Shown piece after piece: positions 36,001 to 48,000 of a stretch of DNA of 64,000 nucleotides. A program made the position numbers and the translations under genes. Source of the stretch: Varroa destructor (lineage: Eukaryota; Arthropoda; Arachnida; Mesostigmata; Varroidae); assembly GCF_002443255.2 (NCBI RefSeq), contig NW_019211454.1:62042823-62106822 (forward strand), in the 5' to 3' direction. The notes below the pieces were generated by a model. The model was not told where the DNA came from and did no database searches. It worked only from the letters and a program-made list of their open reading frames with translations. Position 1 is the stretch's first letter. Each line of letters opens with the position of its first letter.

Positions 36001-37371
36001 GTAATTTTACCAATTACTTCTGCGACGCGACGTAGTGCTATGGTTGTTGGCTTTCACGCCGCTAATAAAGCAAGCAGTATTAATTATCGTACTTTAGACG
36101 TAACTTCCCGTCACTAAGATAGCCGTTTTGCTGGAAAAGGAGGTAAATTGTACCGCACACGTATATACGTATGCCGCACATTACTTTTCGTGTATCTACA
36201 CGAATTAAACCCTTAGTGGACGTCTTGGTAGCGGGCACTGCTGGTAATCTTCGTCTGTTCAAGCAAAGACCAAAACTACAAGCTACACATGGGGAATGCC
36301 GGTGCCCCGTCGTTGTAGCCCGGTGAGCCTCGCTGTCGTCTATCAAAAGACCGTATTGAGCGATGCATAACAGGCACAAAACCATTGCCTCATTCATCCG
36401 TTATTGCTTGGCCATCTGACGATCGCTTCTGTTAGATGGTCATCTCCTTCGGCGTCCTGACCAAGGCAAAAGGCGCAATAACGTCCGAAATAGAAGCGGT
36501 CTGCAGGCTTCCTTGCGTCGGATACGTTCATACACACGAATGCGCTGGCCGCCTAGCAAGCACATAAATCGGCCCATCATCAATATCAACGGGGGGAAAA
36601 GAAACACAGTATATCAACAACAATAATATGGTATGTAGACCTTGGCTTTGACCACAAGCTACCATAAGACGAATTAACTCAACATAGTAGATCCCATAAT
36701 TCAGGAAGCGATAAACGGCACCACACACAAATGACACAACAGAGTATTCCATGATATTTTTGCGTGTCGATAAAAAACTATATAATTATTTGTTATTATA
36801 ACAAAACGCTTAAAACAAAATAAACAAAAAAATCTTTTCACGTGGCGGGGCGATATACCTTGTGATAATAATATGTTATTATTATTGCTCTTGTTATTAT
36901 TGTCCTAATTGTGTGTTTTTTTTATTTCGCCCGCTTTCTCGCTTTCGTCCAAATAATGCTTATTTATAACGACTGTAGTCCACTTTGGCTATCGGAACGA
37001 TAGACACGACAACGTCTACGTGCAGCAGCTGGGCAAATCTAGGCTCAAAATACCTGCTGACCAGAGCACGCACCAGAATTTTCAGGGCAGACTGTCTACG
37101 TTACGACTTCCGATCCAATCCAGCGGGGGTAGTGCCCGCTATTCCCGACGGATACCTCTCGGGTTTGAGTGGAACTTCAAACATTTCGTTGTAACTATCT
37201 TTTTGTGAGCAATGCGCTCACGTTTATCTAGTGTACGCATATGATGACCTCGATAATCTGTATATATAAAGCTTTTTGTATAGCAAGTAACATAGAAGGG
37301 CACGCTTTTTATCTAATCTAAGCCGTAATATATGTGTTCTCTTCATTTGATCGCACCTATGTGTCGCTGGT
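30001..37371. other. No recognisable gene
   Basis: Non-coding by inspection. A small inverted repeat lies at 33251-33265 (CCTCCT-GAA-AGGAGG). The minus-strand frame at 35570-35812 contains an LPPTYDDV stretch that resembles a PPxY-type tail, and 36528-36752 is hydrophobic, but no spliced model links them. Runs of ATT/TAT occur at about 34780-34803 and 36870-36905. Confidence 0.45.
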
Positions 37372-37420
37372 AGGGCTTGAATGGTCAAGCCCTGGCTTTC
37401 TCAGTCAATGACTGAAAGCC
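37372..37420. repeat. Two adjacent hairpins
   Basis: First hairpin: AGGGCTTGA (37372-37380), four-base loop ATGG, TCAAGCCCT (37385-37393), a perfect nine-base stem. Second: GGCTT and TCAGTC on the left, AAT loop, GACTGA and AAGCC on the right (37394-37420), eleven pairs with a two-base bulge. There is no spacer between them. Role unknown. Confidence 0.9.
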
Positions 37421-38892
37421 ACCGCACCGACAATAATGATTAATTTTATTAGTTCTGTTGCTTTACTATTTTTACGTTGTCTTTAATGTTTTGTGCGTGA
37501 CGTCTCTGTGTGCTAAAGGACTACGTTGCTGCGTTTGTGGGTGCTACAGTCATAATCGTCGCTCAAGGAACTCACAAGCAAATAGCAACGTTACGCATCA
37601 CCGCGCAGTGCTGCTCCCAGAGAGACCACCTTTGTTCTGGGATAGTTGAATTACACCATCAGCATCAGCGATAGCAGAAGCACCCGTTGCCATCGCTCGC
37701 TCGTTGATTACTGGTCGCCGCTAGAGCCTTTTCAGCGCCAAAGAGCGCACAGACACTCAGGCTTGTACTGACAAACATTGTTCCCAACCCAGATCAGCCA
37801 GAGCTGTTCTGTTTCCTTGTGGTTACTGACGTACGGCGCCGAGTCTGTCGAGAAGGCTGGTAGCAGCGGCAGCTAATACAGCCGTAACAGCAACATCAAT
37901 ACGTGTGTGTGTGTCTGTGTCTGACGAAAGCTACAAGAAGGCTGCACTCTCTTCGGAGCACATCCGTTCTCCTCTCCCAGCGCCCCTCCGCGGATCGACA
38001 CAGAGCAAAGTGCTCACAGCCGACGGGTCACCCACCGAGCAGCAAGCGTGAAAACGAACACTCGAAAAGAGGCAGCCTTGAGAGAAGGTCCAGTGGGAAA
38101 TCGTCGCAGTCTACCCTACAACAGATGATTCAGCTCTCCTCGGAGTAACGAGGTACACTTCGGTTCATGCCGTTGCTGCTACAACGATCTTGTTCAGAGA
38201 CTCTCTGTGAAAGAGGGACACGAGCTCGGGAGAGCGAAGCTCGGCCGGTGCGTTCTTGCTTTAGCAGCAACAGTAGCGGTAGCTCGACTCTGCGGCACTG
38301 CAGAGGCCGGCTGGTTGGTTCTCAATTGGATCTGATTAATTGGGATGCTTGAACGCGTATTGAGAAGCAGCAGCGACTATGACATTGCGGACGACAGTGC
38401 TCTGTTGCAGTACTCTTTGATGGATACAGAGTAATATTCGCGTGAGTCGTTCAGTTTACGTGACTTTCGTGCAGGACACGGCGCGCGGACGCCGCCTATA
38501 GTGAAATAGACCAATTCTGTGTGTTCGTGCGCGTGTGTATATGAGTTTAGCGCGACCTGCCAACGTCGTTGATCTACAGTGCGGTGCAGTGCAGTCCCGC
38601 GTGTCAGGCGTTGTCGCTGGCGTCGTCAATTGGTGTGGTGCTGATGGTGGTTCATGCCCGCACTTCTGCCAGTGCTCAGTTACTCCGTCGTGGACTGCAA
38701 ATTGTAGATCATGGATGACATTCTAGTTCTTCACTCATCCGTAGATACCTTCGCATCCGCTGCCTTGCAAATAAGCTGCTACGGATGCAGCCCTCTTCGC
38801 TGGTGATTTTCATCGCCTATTGACCTCTGTCCTTCTCATTTCGTAATTTTCCTTCTCCTACATTATACTAGTTTACTGCGCGTGTCTATCCA
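37421..38892 (+). promoter_or_regulatory. Probable promoter/5' UTR region of stumps-like gene
   Basis: This 1.5 kb precedes the coding exon and is more GC-rich than the DNA further upstream. It holds several short plus-strand ORFs that could be upstream ORFs (for example 37903-38148 and 38535-38726). A pyrimidine-rich tract at about 38838-38867 followed by TATCCAG at 38887-38893 could be a splice acceptor just before the start codon. I could not assign a transcription start. Confidence 0.35.
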
Positions 38893-38900
38893 GCAGCCTA

Positions 38901-41048
38901 ATGACGTGGTCACAGTTAAAGCAGCTAGCTATATCGTCCTGTCGGCGACGGCCATCCGACCTCAGCGGACAAAGTATGCAGTTTTCGATTGACGTGTCGA
39001 TCCTGTATGCTCAGGATGGTGCGGAATGGGCAGACTATCTGCAGGAATCGGTGCAGACATTCCTGTCACCACGTATTGTCAATATAAACTGTGTCAAACT
39101 GGGCAGCGGTACCACCCTGCTGTCGCCCATCAGCCGGGCAATTCGTTCCTCCAAAGTGTTGCTGATCATCCTTAGCCAGGAGCTGCTCAACTTTGTACGC
39201 TCCGTGAACTTTGTTGAGGTGGGCAAGCTGATGGACGGTGGCAGGACGCTTGCCATGCTGTGTGGCATCCGCACGGACCAGTTAAGCGACGCATATCTTG
39301 CACAGCTGCCAGCGTCAAGCACCTGGCGACAGATGGAGGCGCGGAGCCAAGACAAACAATTCGCGTTCGAGCTCATCTCAGCCCTGTGCGAACTGCTTAG
39401 GAAAGTTGACGATAGCCAGCAAACGAGCAAACCGAAATTTAAGCTCACGCCCCGTAAAGTAATTGATGCCAACACCAAAGTATTTCTATTGTTAGAACAG
39501 GCTATGTCTGGCACGCAGAAAGTTGTCGTTACACTTGATTCGAAGGAGGTGACCATTAAAATGCGCAACCCGTTCACAGTACAGTTTGTCATGCCACACC
39601 AATATTTGACAAGTTCAAAGCTAGTGCACGTTCAGCTTATCATCGACGGAGAGTGCCAAGGGGTTCGACCCATGAAGTGCGAATCTCGGCTTGGAGAATT
39701 GAACGGCTTGCTCCAAGCGTCGATATCGCCGTTCGAAAATCTCCGTCTAACTCTTGGTCTACCGACTGTGCAGGAAGTAGATGCTGCGTTGGCCAAATCA
39801 TTTATCGAGAACATGCCGAAGGAAGGTTTTCAGTTCTTAAAACCCGGCCAGATGGTTGAAGAGCGACGCAAGAGTGAATCAAGTTTGCCAACACTGCTCC
39901 ATTTCGCCGCCCAGTATGGTCTCAAGGAGCTCGCATCGGTGCTATTGAAGTGCCCGGGTGCGTTGTCCTGCTGCCAGTTGCTAAATATCAACGGTCAAAG
40001 TCCGGCAACGGTGGCAACTCAAGCGGGTCACCCCGAAGTAGCATCCCTTATTGACGAGTGGATGTCATCTCAAAGTGCTCTCAATCGCTTGTCGACAGTC
40101 TCCCGCGCTGCTTCGTTATACCACAAGACTCCAGTGTCATCTGCTGAGTGCTCGCAGCGAAATTCGGCTGGTTCATCAGGTGTTCCTGGCTACGACAACT
40201 CGGAAGCGTTATCGCGAGCGCTTACCCACTGTGAGAACTTTGACGCTGCTGATGGCATTGCGTCAAGCTCTGAAGCGAGTACTAGCCAAGAACAACTTCC
40301 GCGAGCCGGAAGCGCCTCTGATAGCGGTGCGCACTCGGATGCTTCCGATAATGAGAGTAACAACCGTTTAAGTCTGCCATTGACAAACCCGTTTCCCGAC
40401 TATGATATGTTGCCAAAACCGTCAAGGCCCGACGCACTCAATCTACAAAAATCGATGACTCTAACAAGGGACGCGCGTTCGGCTACAGGCGGGTCGGACC
40501 AAGATGATCATGTCTATTACATGTACAATGGGACTAAGACAACAAGGAAGTCTGGGTGTCAGACCCTTACTCGGGAATATGACCTTCGTAGTTCAGTAAC
40601 ACCGCGTACGTGTACTTCGATGAGTACGTTACCTTCGAGTGGTGCGCAACGTTCGAGCTCCGGTATGTATTACGACATGTTACCAACGAAGCCACTTTCT
40701 GTTCGCCACTATCAAATGGACAGCAAAACCACCCAGTCTCCACCGCGCCTTAGCTCATTTAGGTCGCCAGTGTCTCCACTTTCTCCATCGTCGAAGACAT
40801 CTTTAGCTGAGGTTCTGGCCGAGTATGACTTTCCCATATCACCAACATCATCGTCAATGTCATCCCCACAGAAAGTATCGGGTGGTCTTCAACTGCCAAC
40901 TGTAACTCGCGCTTCATCTACCAAAATCCCATCGAGAAGCTCCAAGGGAGATTATTACGATTTTCCAAGGTTCAACTACGGAGGGATAACCAACCCAGAT
41001 GCGCTACAAATCCCGGAAGTCCCCGCGCCGCCGCCTCCTGCCGAGTAG
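38901..41048 (+). CDS. stumps: Stumps/Dof-like adaptor (BCAP/BANK family)
   Basis: A single open frame of 715 residues. Residues about 27-168 form a TIR-like region (start FSIDVSILYAQDGAEWADYL; SSKVLLIILSQELLNF inside). Residues about 188-325 match the DBB (Dof/BCAP/BANK) region, including VVVTLDSKEVTIKMRNPF. Residues about 328-388 are ankyrin-like (TLLHFAAQYGLKELASVLL, then NGQSPATVATQAGH). The rest is Ser-rich and disordered with tyrosine motifs at Y431 (YDN), Y501, Y590/Y591 (YYDM), Y642 and Y686 (both YDFP), ending in a PPPP tail. Known family role: cytoplasmic adaptor downstream of FGF receptors in flies, or of B-cell receptor/PI3K in vertebrates. Met1 has a poor context (C at -3); Met26 at 38976, just before the TIR-like region, has A at -3 and may be the real start. 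It is shorter than the roughly 1,000-residue fly protein. Family call is firm; orthology to stumps is inferred. Confidence 0.9.
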   Translation: MTWSQLKQLAISSCRRRPSDLSGQSMQFSIDVSILYAQDGAEWADYLQESVQTFLSPRIVNINCVKLGSGTTLLSPISRAIRSSKVLLIILSQELLNFVRSVNFVEVGKLMDGGRTLAMLCGIRTDQLSDAYLAQLPASSTWRQMEARSQDKQFAFELISALCELLRKVDDSQQTSKPKFKLTPRKVIDANTKVFLLLEQAMSGTQKVVVTLDSKEVTIKMRNPFTVQFVMPHQYLTSSKLVHVQLIIDGECQGVRPMKCESRLGELNGLLQASISPFENLRLTLGLPTVQEVDAALAKSFIENMPKEGFQFLKPGQMVEERRKSESSLPTLLHFAAQYGLKELASVLLKCPGALSCCQLLNINGQSPATVATQAGHPEVASLIDEWMSSQSALNRLSTVSRAASLYHKTPVSSAECSQRNSAGSSGVPGYDNSEALSRALTHCENFDAADGIASSSEASTSQEQLPRAGSASDSGAHSDASDNESNNRLSLPLTNPFPDYDMLPKPSRPDALNLQKSMTLTRDARSATGGSDQDDHVYYMYNGTKTTRKSGCQTLTREYDLRSSVTPRTCTSMSTLPSSGAQRSSSGMYYDMLPTKPLSVRHYQMDSKTTQSPPRLSSFRSPVSPLSPSSKTSLAEVLAEYDFPISPTSSSMSSPQKVSGGLQLPTVTRASSTKIPSRSSKGDYYDFPRFNYGGITNPDALQIPEVPAPPPPAE

Positions 41049-41533
41049 ACATATCTTCGACTTTTTCTTCTGCCGCCTCCGTCGTCTACAGCCGCTCCGC
41101 ACGAAGCTCCAGCTGGCACCTATATGAAGTTATATCTAGAAGTTTCGACGACAGAAAACAATCGATAAAAAACTAACATCCTGCTCATTCTAGCGGATTG
41201 CTGGACCGTTTGTTGCATCATGGGAATCGTACATACTACGATCTCATAGGGTGCTGTGTATGTCCTGTTTTCGACTCTGTACATATACGATTGTAGCATA
41301 CAAGTGACAGAAAAGAAGTGGATCAGACAAGTCTCGCCAAGCACAAATCGCGTAAGCTGCGACAAGAACGAAGATAGATCTTCATTTTATTAATGTTATT
41401 AACAGTAGACCATTGCAGCAGAACATTTAACAATTAGAGATTTATTTATCGAACCTACCCTCGAGTCATCGTAGAATCCAAAGAAAGTATTTTGCAGGCC
41501 GATAGAATCATTACACGTGTCGAGTATTACAAT
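41049..41533 (+). other. Probable 3' UTR of stumps-like gene
   Basis: Follows the TAG stop and runs to the first AATAAA at 41534. No coding character on the plus strand after the first 20 codons. Confidence 0.5.
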
Positions 41534-41539
41534 AATAAA
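41534..41539 (+). terminator. Candidate polyadenylation signal for stumps-like gene
   Basis: AATAAA hexamer about 490 bases after the stop codon, followed within 50 bases by T-rich sequence. It is the first such hexamer I noticed downstream. Confidence 0.5.
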
Positions 41540-44500
41540 GCGATAGTAAAATATGGAGAACGAAGAAAACTCGTACCCATTGTTTTCGTCTTATGTAAAC
41601 CTCAAATTATGCTCTATTTACTTATTCTTCATGTTGGCTAGTAATCTGTTTTTTACTTTGCGCACACAAATCAAGATAATTTCCGTTTCTTATTTTAACG
41701 TATTGGTCTTTAGCCACACAGAGATATTTGTCGATTTCTCTGCTTGCGGGTCAACGTAGCATTCCCGGCTTGACGTTACTGTAAGCGGTTGGTCCGATAG
41801 CGGAAGGCTAAAAAATGCTTAAGCCAAGGCACAGTCTATACGCTGTCGCAGTGGTGGCACCACACGTACTGATAACAAAAACTTCGACAATGCCACAAGC
41901 ACTGTGCCCGTTAGTGAGGGGCCATGCGGCGCAATGGCACATTATTCAGCAGAATATTAAAAATATCTTACCCCACCGCCATGCTGGCTGTCACCCTCAG
42001 TCATATTCTACGGGTGAACGTCGTTGTCTATGAACTAGTAGTAATGCGGCCATTGAAGCTATTGTGTCCGCCTCTTGTTACTGGTACCGCCTGTTTCTAG
42101 CTGCTTGAGTTGTCATAGCGCCACAATTATTTGTCCTCAGTCATTCTGCTGTAAAAGTGAAGCCACCGCAGTAAGCAGCTTCACTATTTTATGGATGCCT
42201 CCAAATGCTGGCTTCTGATTCCACTTTGTCTGGTCCCCTCGTGTCTGTCTGTGCCGGCCATGTTGAGGGCCGCTAGTCGCCAAGCGCCAGAAGACGGACT
42301 TGCCTACGCCGCAGTGCAGAAGTGTTGTGTAGCATCTATCTGTTTGTGCTTTCCCGTTGTCTATTTGTCTGTCCAACATTCTCGTAAATGAAGAACAACA
42401 GAGAAAACGAAGTCCATTCGACCTGAGCCTAACTGAGTCGATAGCGGGAACGTCAGCTGACGCAGTAGGTTTTCCTACAAGGGGAAATGCACTTGTCTTC
42501 CCTAGATTCGACAGTTAATGGCGCCGCTGGTGAAGCTAGCACTGGCAATGGTAGTTGTCGTTCGGCTGGTTGCAACAAACAGACAGACAAATAGGCAGAC
42601 AGGCAGGCAGGGCTGTAATGGCTGTAGCGGTAAGCGCTATCTTATCGTAACCGGTCACAAAGTTCCTCCCACGAACAACAACGAACCCGGAGACCAGGCA
42701 CATGAACGCACACGAGGAGAGAGCTGTTCCTCTGTTTCTGGCATCGGCGTCATCGTCCTTTTAGTGCTGCTGCGTGACACAGACGCACAACGCTTTGGGA
42801 CCTGTTGGGCCAGCCACCCAAAACAACAACAATACCCGCAGAGACAATCAACGACGATACCGGACATCGTACAGCCAATGGGATATTCGCCTGACTGCGT
42901 GTCCTGAGAACAACAGCATCATCGAATACCATGCGACGACGACGACTACGCCATTATTGACTTGTTGCTCCTGATAACAATAACAAGCACAACGGGTGAT
43001 AATATTAAAGGACGTCTAGATAAATTGAGTAGCGCGTCGCCACCACTTTTGCTAAACACAACAAAGTTGACCGCGCGCACAAAACGCGTCGCGCAATAAT
43101 AGCAATAGGCTAGCCAGCGTTCAAGATGCACACATTTTATGTTTAGTATTATGGTAATCGTTTCGGCAGTAGTGACTATGTCGTGCTTATCAGAGAACAG
43201 TAAAAAAATGGCGTATATACGATGCAAATTTTATATCTGCATTGTAATGTGGTAAATTAGCTTTGTTTCTCACATCTCTTTCAACATGTGTGACACGTGA
43301 TAATGTACACAATGATTCTTGTATCCGTAGCCTATTTGTTGGTATTAGATACGTCTCAAGTGACAGCCAGCGCTCCCCTCTGTCGTGTTCCGTCTCTGCT
43401 ATAGGGAGAGGCATAAAAAAGGTTTACAGTTGAATAACATATAAGGTTAAGAAAAAGATAAAGATTAACGGTCGAGACTTATAATTTTATTATTTGCTTA
43501 ATTTAAGATCCGTGTTGTTCATTAATGGCAGGTGCCTCCATCGTAAGTCTACTTAGATATCAGATAACTCATTAGCCTGCCACAGTTATCCTAGATAAAA
43601 CGGTCAAGACTTGATTTTATCAATTCTTTCTTCCAAGAGTTTCTTGTGTAATGCCAGTGTCGCTACTCGGCCAGGTTGCCACTGCTCAGTCGCTGATAAG
43701 TCGTAATTTTCGTCTTCCGTACTCTGTAGACTGTGGCATGTCTATTGCATTTTTGATTAACTTTATTTTCTCTATTGTTCTATGATCAGAATCACAGATT
43801 TATCGTGATATATTCTCTCTGGTCAGTTGAACTCAAACTTTTTTCGAAGGTCTTTATATGAAAGACATTTCTCAATAACGTCTTGTAGTCTACCTTGTCG
43901 ACTCGTTCTGGTGCTGCGTGTCCGACGTATTGGCGCTCCTTCGAGGTCATAGTCGCCTCGCACTCCTCCGTTGCGTTTTCTTCCTGGTCTCAGCCTTAGC
44001 GACAGACATCCTGAACGAACGGTGACCAACAGGAGTGTTTAGCGGTCCCAGTTTCTATCTACCCACTCGCTTAAGATGGATCGTGGCCTGTCTCTTAGAG
44101 TATGTAGTACTTGCTTCCTCCTTTGAACCATTCGGATCGCGTGAACTGCCCTTATATTGGCTAGGCCTTTTCCTTCGGTCTTTCACGAGTCGCCGTGCTC
44201 AGAACGACGATGTATCGACGGCTTCTACTGGGCATTCTTCTCAAGGGGCAAAGACGAAGCAGGAGGAGGGGCACCTGGCCAGTCACTGACTGCCAGCGTC
44301 ATCAGCAGTCTGAGCGGCCAGCTAACAAAAACCGGCTAAAATTACTTTATAATACTACGCACATTCACTCCAGTAAGTACTACCGCATCGAGCAGCAACA
44401 GCAGCATCAAACATCAAAGGGGCATCCAGTGTCGTAGCCAACGATGTATGATCGCCCTCAGAAGACTGGGCTGGCGCTCTCTTTTCGCTAAGGTTCACAC

Positions 44501-44982
44501 ACAGGTGCCGTCACTGTCGTTACTACTAGTGAATAGCCTGTACCCCTCACTCGAAAGGTTCTATGCACGCGACCGTAGATACAAGCTGATAGTATTTATG
44601 CATATAAATAAATACTACAAATACTTACAATCGAAGATTTCGACTTTTGCGTGGTGATGATGACATTGTCACAAATTCGCTCAATCTGATTGGTGCATAG
44701 TATACATTTATGTAAGCGTAACCGGGTCCGTAAAGACACGACTAAACTATAGATATATTACAAACCACCCATACAGGCACCGGCGAACAATTACCAGACA
44801 GCAAAAAAAAAGAATGAGAGACGGTGGCCATCTCAACGACGATAATATGCTCACAGTCGGAGGAGCCTCCTCAGAGGCAGAGCTGTGCCCATCTCAACGA
44901 AGGACCGGCCGGCCGACTGTCAGTTACATGAAATGCACGTAGCAGCGAAAGCTCTGTTGTGAATTCCGTTGGTGTCGGTGAA
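41540..44982. other. No recognisable gene
   Basis: Downstream flank. Contains a CAGACAGG/CAGGCAGG-type short repeat at about 42580-42612 and CA/CAG-rich patches at about 42820-42840 and 44390-44410. The 129-codon ORF at 42518-42907 is low-complexity and unrecognised. Confidence 0.5.
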
Positions 44983-45008
44983 TGTGTATGTGTGCGTGTG
45001 TGTGCGTG

Positions 45009-45075
<67 letters not shown>
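44983..45075. repeat. Long TG/CA microsatellite
   Basis: Imperfect TG repeat with regularly spaced TGCG and TGTA interruptions at the left, then an uninterrupted GT run of about 54 bases (45016-45069). The His/Thr and Cys/Val repeat ORFs over this tract are artefacts of the repeat. Confidence 0.97.
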
Positions 45076-48000
45076 CGCATTGTATTCGCGGCTGTTTTCG
45101 TTGTTGTTGGGCTGGTAGGGAACGGTGACAGTTGGCTGGATGGCTGGCTCGAGCGACTGCATTCACATTATTGGAGTCACCAACACATTGGAGCGCTCCG
45201 GCCTCAAGACGCCGACTTACTATTAAGTGTATATGATACAGCAGAGCTTTATAAGCGTTTGTTAGAGTCGCACAACTAGCCACAGTTGGTCAACCCGTAG
45301 AGGAAGCGGTACAAACAGTGGAAATAACAAGCGGAATGTTTCCCAACGGACGAAAACTACCTAATGTTTTAATCACCATTGAAATGGATACACGCTCATG
45401 TTTATTGCCGTCCTCATACGGCGAATAAACTGGACGATAAGGCCGAGACATAGCTAGCGATAGAAATTGGCGATAGGAAACGGTCGTGTTCCAACAAACA
45501 AGTCGAAAAATAACGAATCTAACAAAAACAGCTTTTTAAAAATAATCTCGTAATAAAATTACTCACTCTAGTTTACTTTCGAACGGGGTACATAATATTT
45601 ACGAGGTGAAAGTATTTGGTAAATTTAATCTAGTCTAGCTTAGCCCTCTACCCAGTAACAACGCGTATAGGCAAAACAGGGTTGCTGGCCAAACGAAAAT
45701 CCTGGAAACGGTATACGTCATTTTGACTAAACGGCTATTTGTAATAGTTTAACATTGAAATACGTCAATTTGTCTGTAAATTTCGGAGAAATATGTGACA
45801 AGTTTTTAGCGTTGACCACCCAAAATCACTCCTGTAGGTGATGTTTTTTTTTCTCACTTTCTGCTAATCGGCGCTGAATAAAAGCGTGAAGATTTTTTTC
45901 AGCATATCATGGGTAGCACGTATAATTATTAAAGAAAAATCATAGGCATATTAAAATAAAAACTACAGATGATTATGTGTAACATGATAAAGCTGTTGTT
46001 ACGCCGTCAAGTTGCCAAAGTTTTGCAAAGTGGTCAAGAACTAATGGCTCACCCGACGTATAGTATAACACACAGCACTTCGGTCGCATGAGGATTTTCG
46101 ATTTTAAATCTTCATACCTTCACCTAACGCGGCAACAACGATGCTTCTGTAATTCATAATTGATGATTCATTGCCTTATTATATAATAATAACCAGATTA
46201 CACAACTCTGACCCACATTGATTTTTTCTACATGGAACAGAGAGTGATAGCTAATGAACAGTCGTTCTAGGAGCTAGTTTACCGTTCATTGACTGCTTAC
46301 CGATAGTTTTGTTGTAACAAGCCTTAGTGGACCTGCATATTTATTGGCGGGTAAGAACAACGGGAGGCCGACGTTTCGTAAGTACATTTTTTTTATTATT
46401 ATCATTAACATTATTATAATATGAAATTGGGTAACTTATACGACGTCAAAGTTAGTTGTTGACTTTAATAAAAAATTAACTAAAACAAACCCGTGAAAGT
46501 GATTCGCTTTCCTGAATTTCGTGTGTGTTTTTAGCCCGCTAACCGCGCCCTCAGGCTGGCTTCAATATCACGTAACGCTTGCGCAAATCAAAATGCAACA
46601 AAAAGTATCTATTGCTTAGGGGAACAATAGGTAATGTTGCGTGATTTATAAGATATCTCACGCCTGGAGTTAACTTCAATAATTAAATAAATGAGCTGAG
46701 ATAATTACAATGAGGTCGTTAAAGCACGATAGACGTTCACGAAGCGGGGAATGTCCGATATCTGATGCCTGCCTTCTGTTACGTAGCTACTGCTGTTCCG
46801 GATGAAAAATTTGAAATATACATTGGTTGGAAGAGGCCTAAGCATGCGATGCTACGCTGTGCAATAGTTGGAAAACATAACAACGATTTTAAAGGTCGAT
46901 TAGTAGTACTACAACCTGCGATTATCGAATTTCTTTTTTCAAATATGAAAATGTAATAAAAAAAGCTTCAGTAATAAAAAAAAACCTTGATCTGGTTTAA
47001 GGATGTTGAGCGGCCTGGGAAACGTTCAGCCAGCTCTTAGCTGGGCGTCTGGAATCGTCAACTTACCTGAAATACAACAGATACAAAGTTAACATTGTGC
47101 GATTTACAGAAGTAATCATCATCTATCTAAATGATGACTATTGCTTTCACAAGTGATTCACGATAGAGGCGACTGTATTAATAGGATAACATGGCCCGTA
47201 GGTTGAAAGTCATGTCACGGCGCTCCATACACAAGTCGTAGAGACCTCGAAAAGGAAAACGCCGAATCCATTATACTATGTTTATTAACAGTGATCCCCA
47301 TAGACGGTGATATGAGCTTGAAGCTTAGCGGATTCGTGTATCAAATGTGTCCTCAGAGAATGTTGAACTTGCTATGTAGTTTCACTTTCGCACCTTTAGT
47401 ATTTCTATAACCTCGAAAAAATATAGCGTATACATAGATATATATATATACAAACTTGAAAGTATCTACCGGCCTGCTTAAAAAAACAACACGAGAAAAA
47501 TAAGCCCATAGCACACGAGACTGTTCGGGTTTAAAGGCCAATAGAACAAAAGTCGACATTGTAGGCGCGATCGGCCACAAAACGATGGTAATGGAGGTAG
47601 TCTATTTCACTTGTGTCTATGTGCAAGCGTTTCACTAGAGAATGAGCTGACATGATTCTATTAACATGCTGGTCAATGAAAGAGAGGCTAAACCCGTACT
47701 GTGTCTTGGAGACGCGTGGGTGTCACTCGCCGTAACTCAAAACGATTTAGCGTTTTTTCATTTTGTCAACACAAGACAAACAAAGTACTACTATACAGTC
47801 TGTATCCACAGCAGCCATTTGGCAAAAATCACCTACGACATCGTTAATACGGGGTAATGTCTTTAAAATATAGATATCCATAGTTGCATGTTGCGCATAT
47901 GATCAAGGGGACAATTTACCTGTGCGATCACACATATGCACCTAGGTGTGTGAGTCCGTGTGATTGATGAACATGAGCCGTCGATGAAAGCCCAATAGGA

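Noticed and set aside
39035..39592. 185-codon minus-strand ORF inside the stumps-like gene
   Set aside because: Antisense shadow of the TIR and DBB coding region.
42518..42907. 129-codon plus-strand ORF
   Set aside because: Built on CAGACAGG-type and CAA repeats; no recognisable domain.
44871..45283. His/Thr-repeat and Cys/Val-repeat ORFs
   Set aside because: Translation of the TG/CA microsatellite in several frames.
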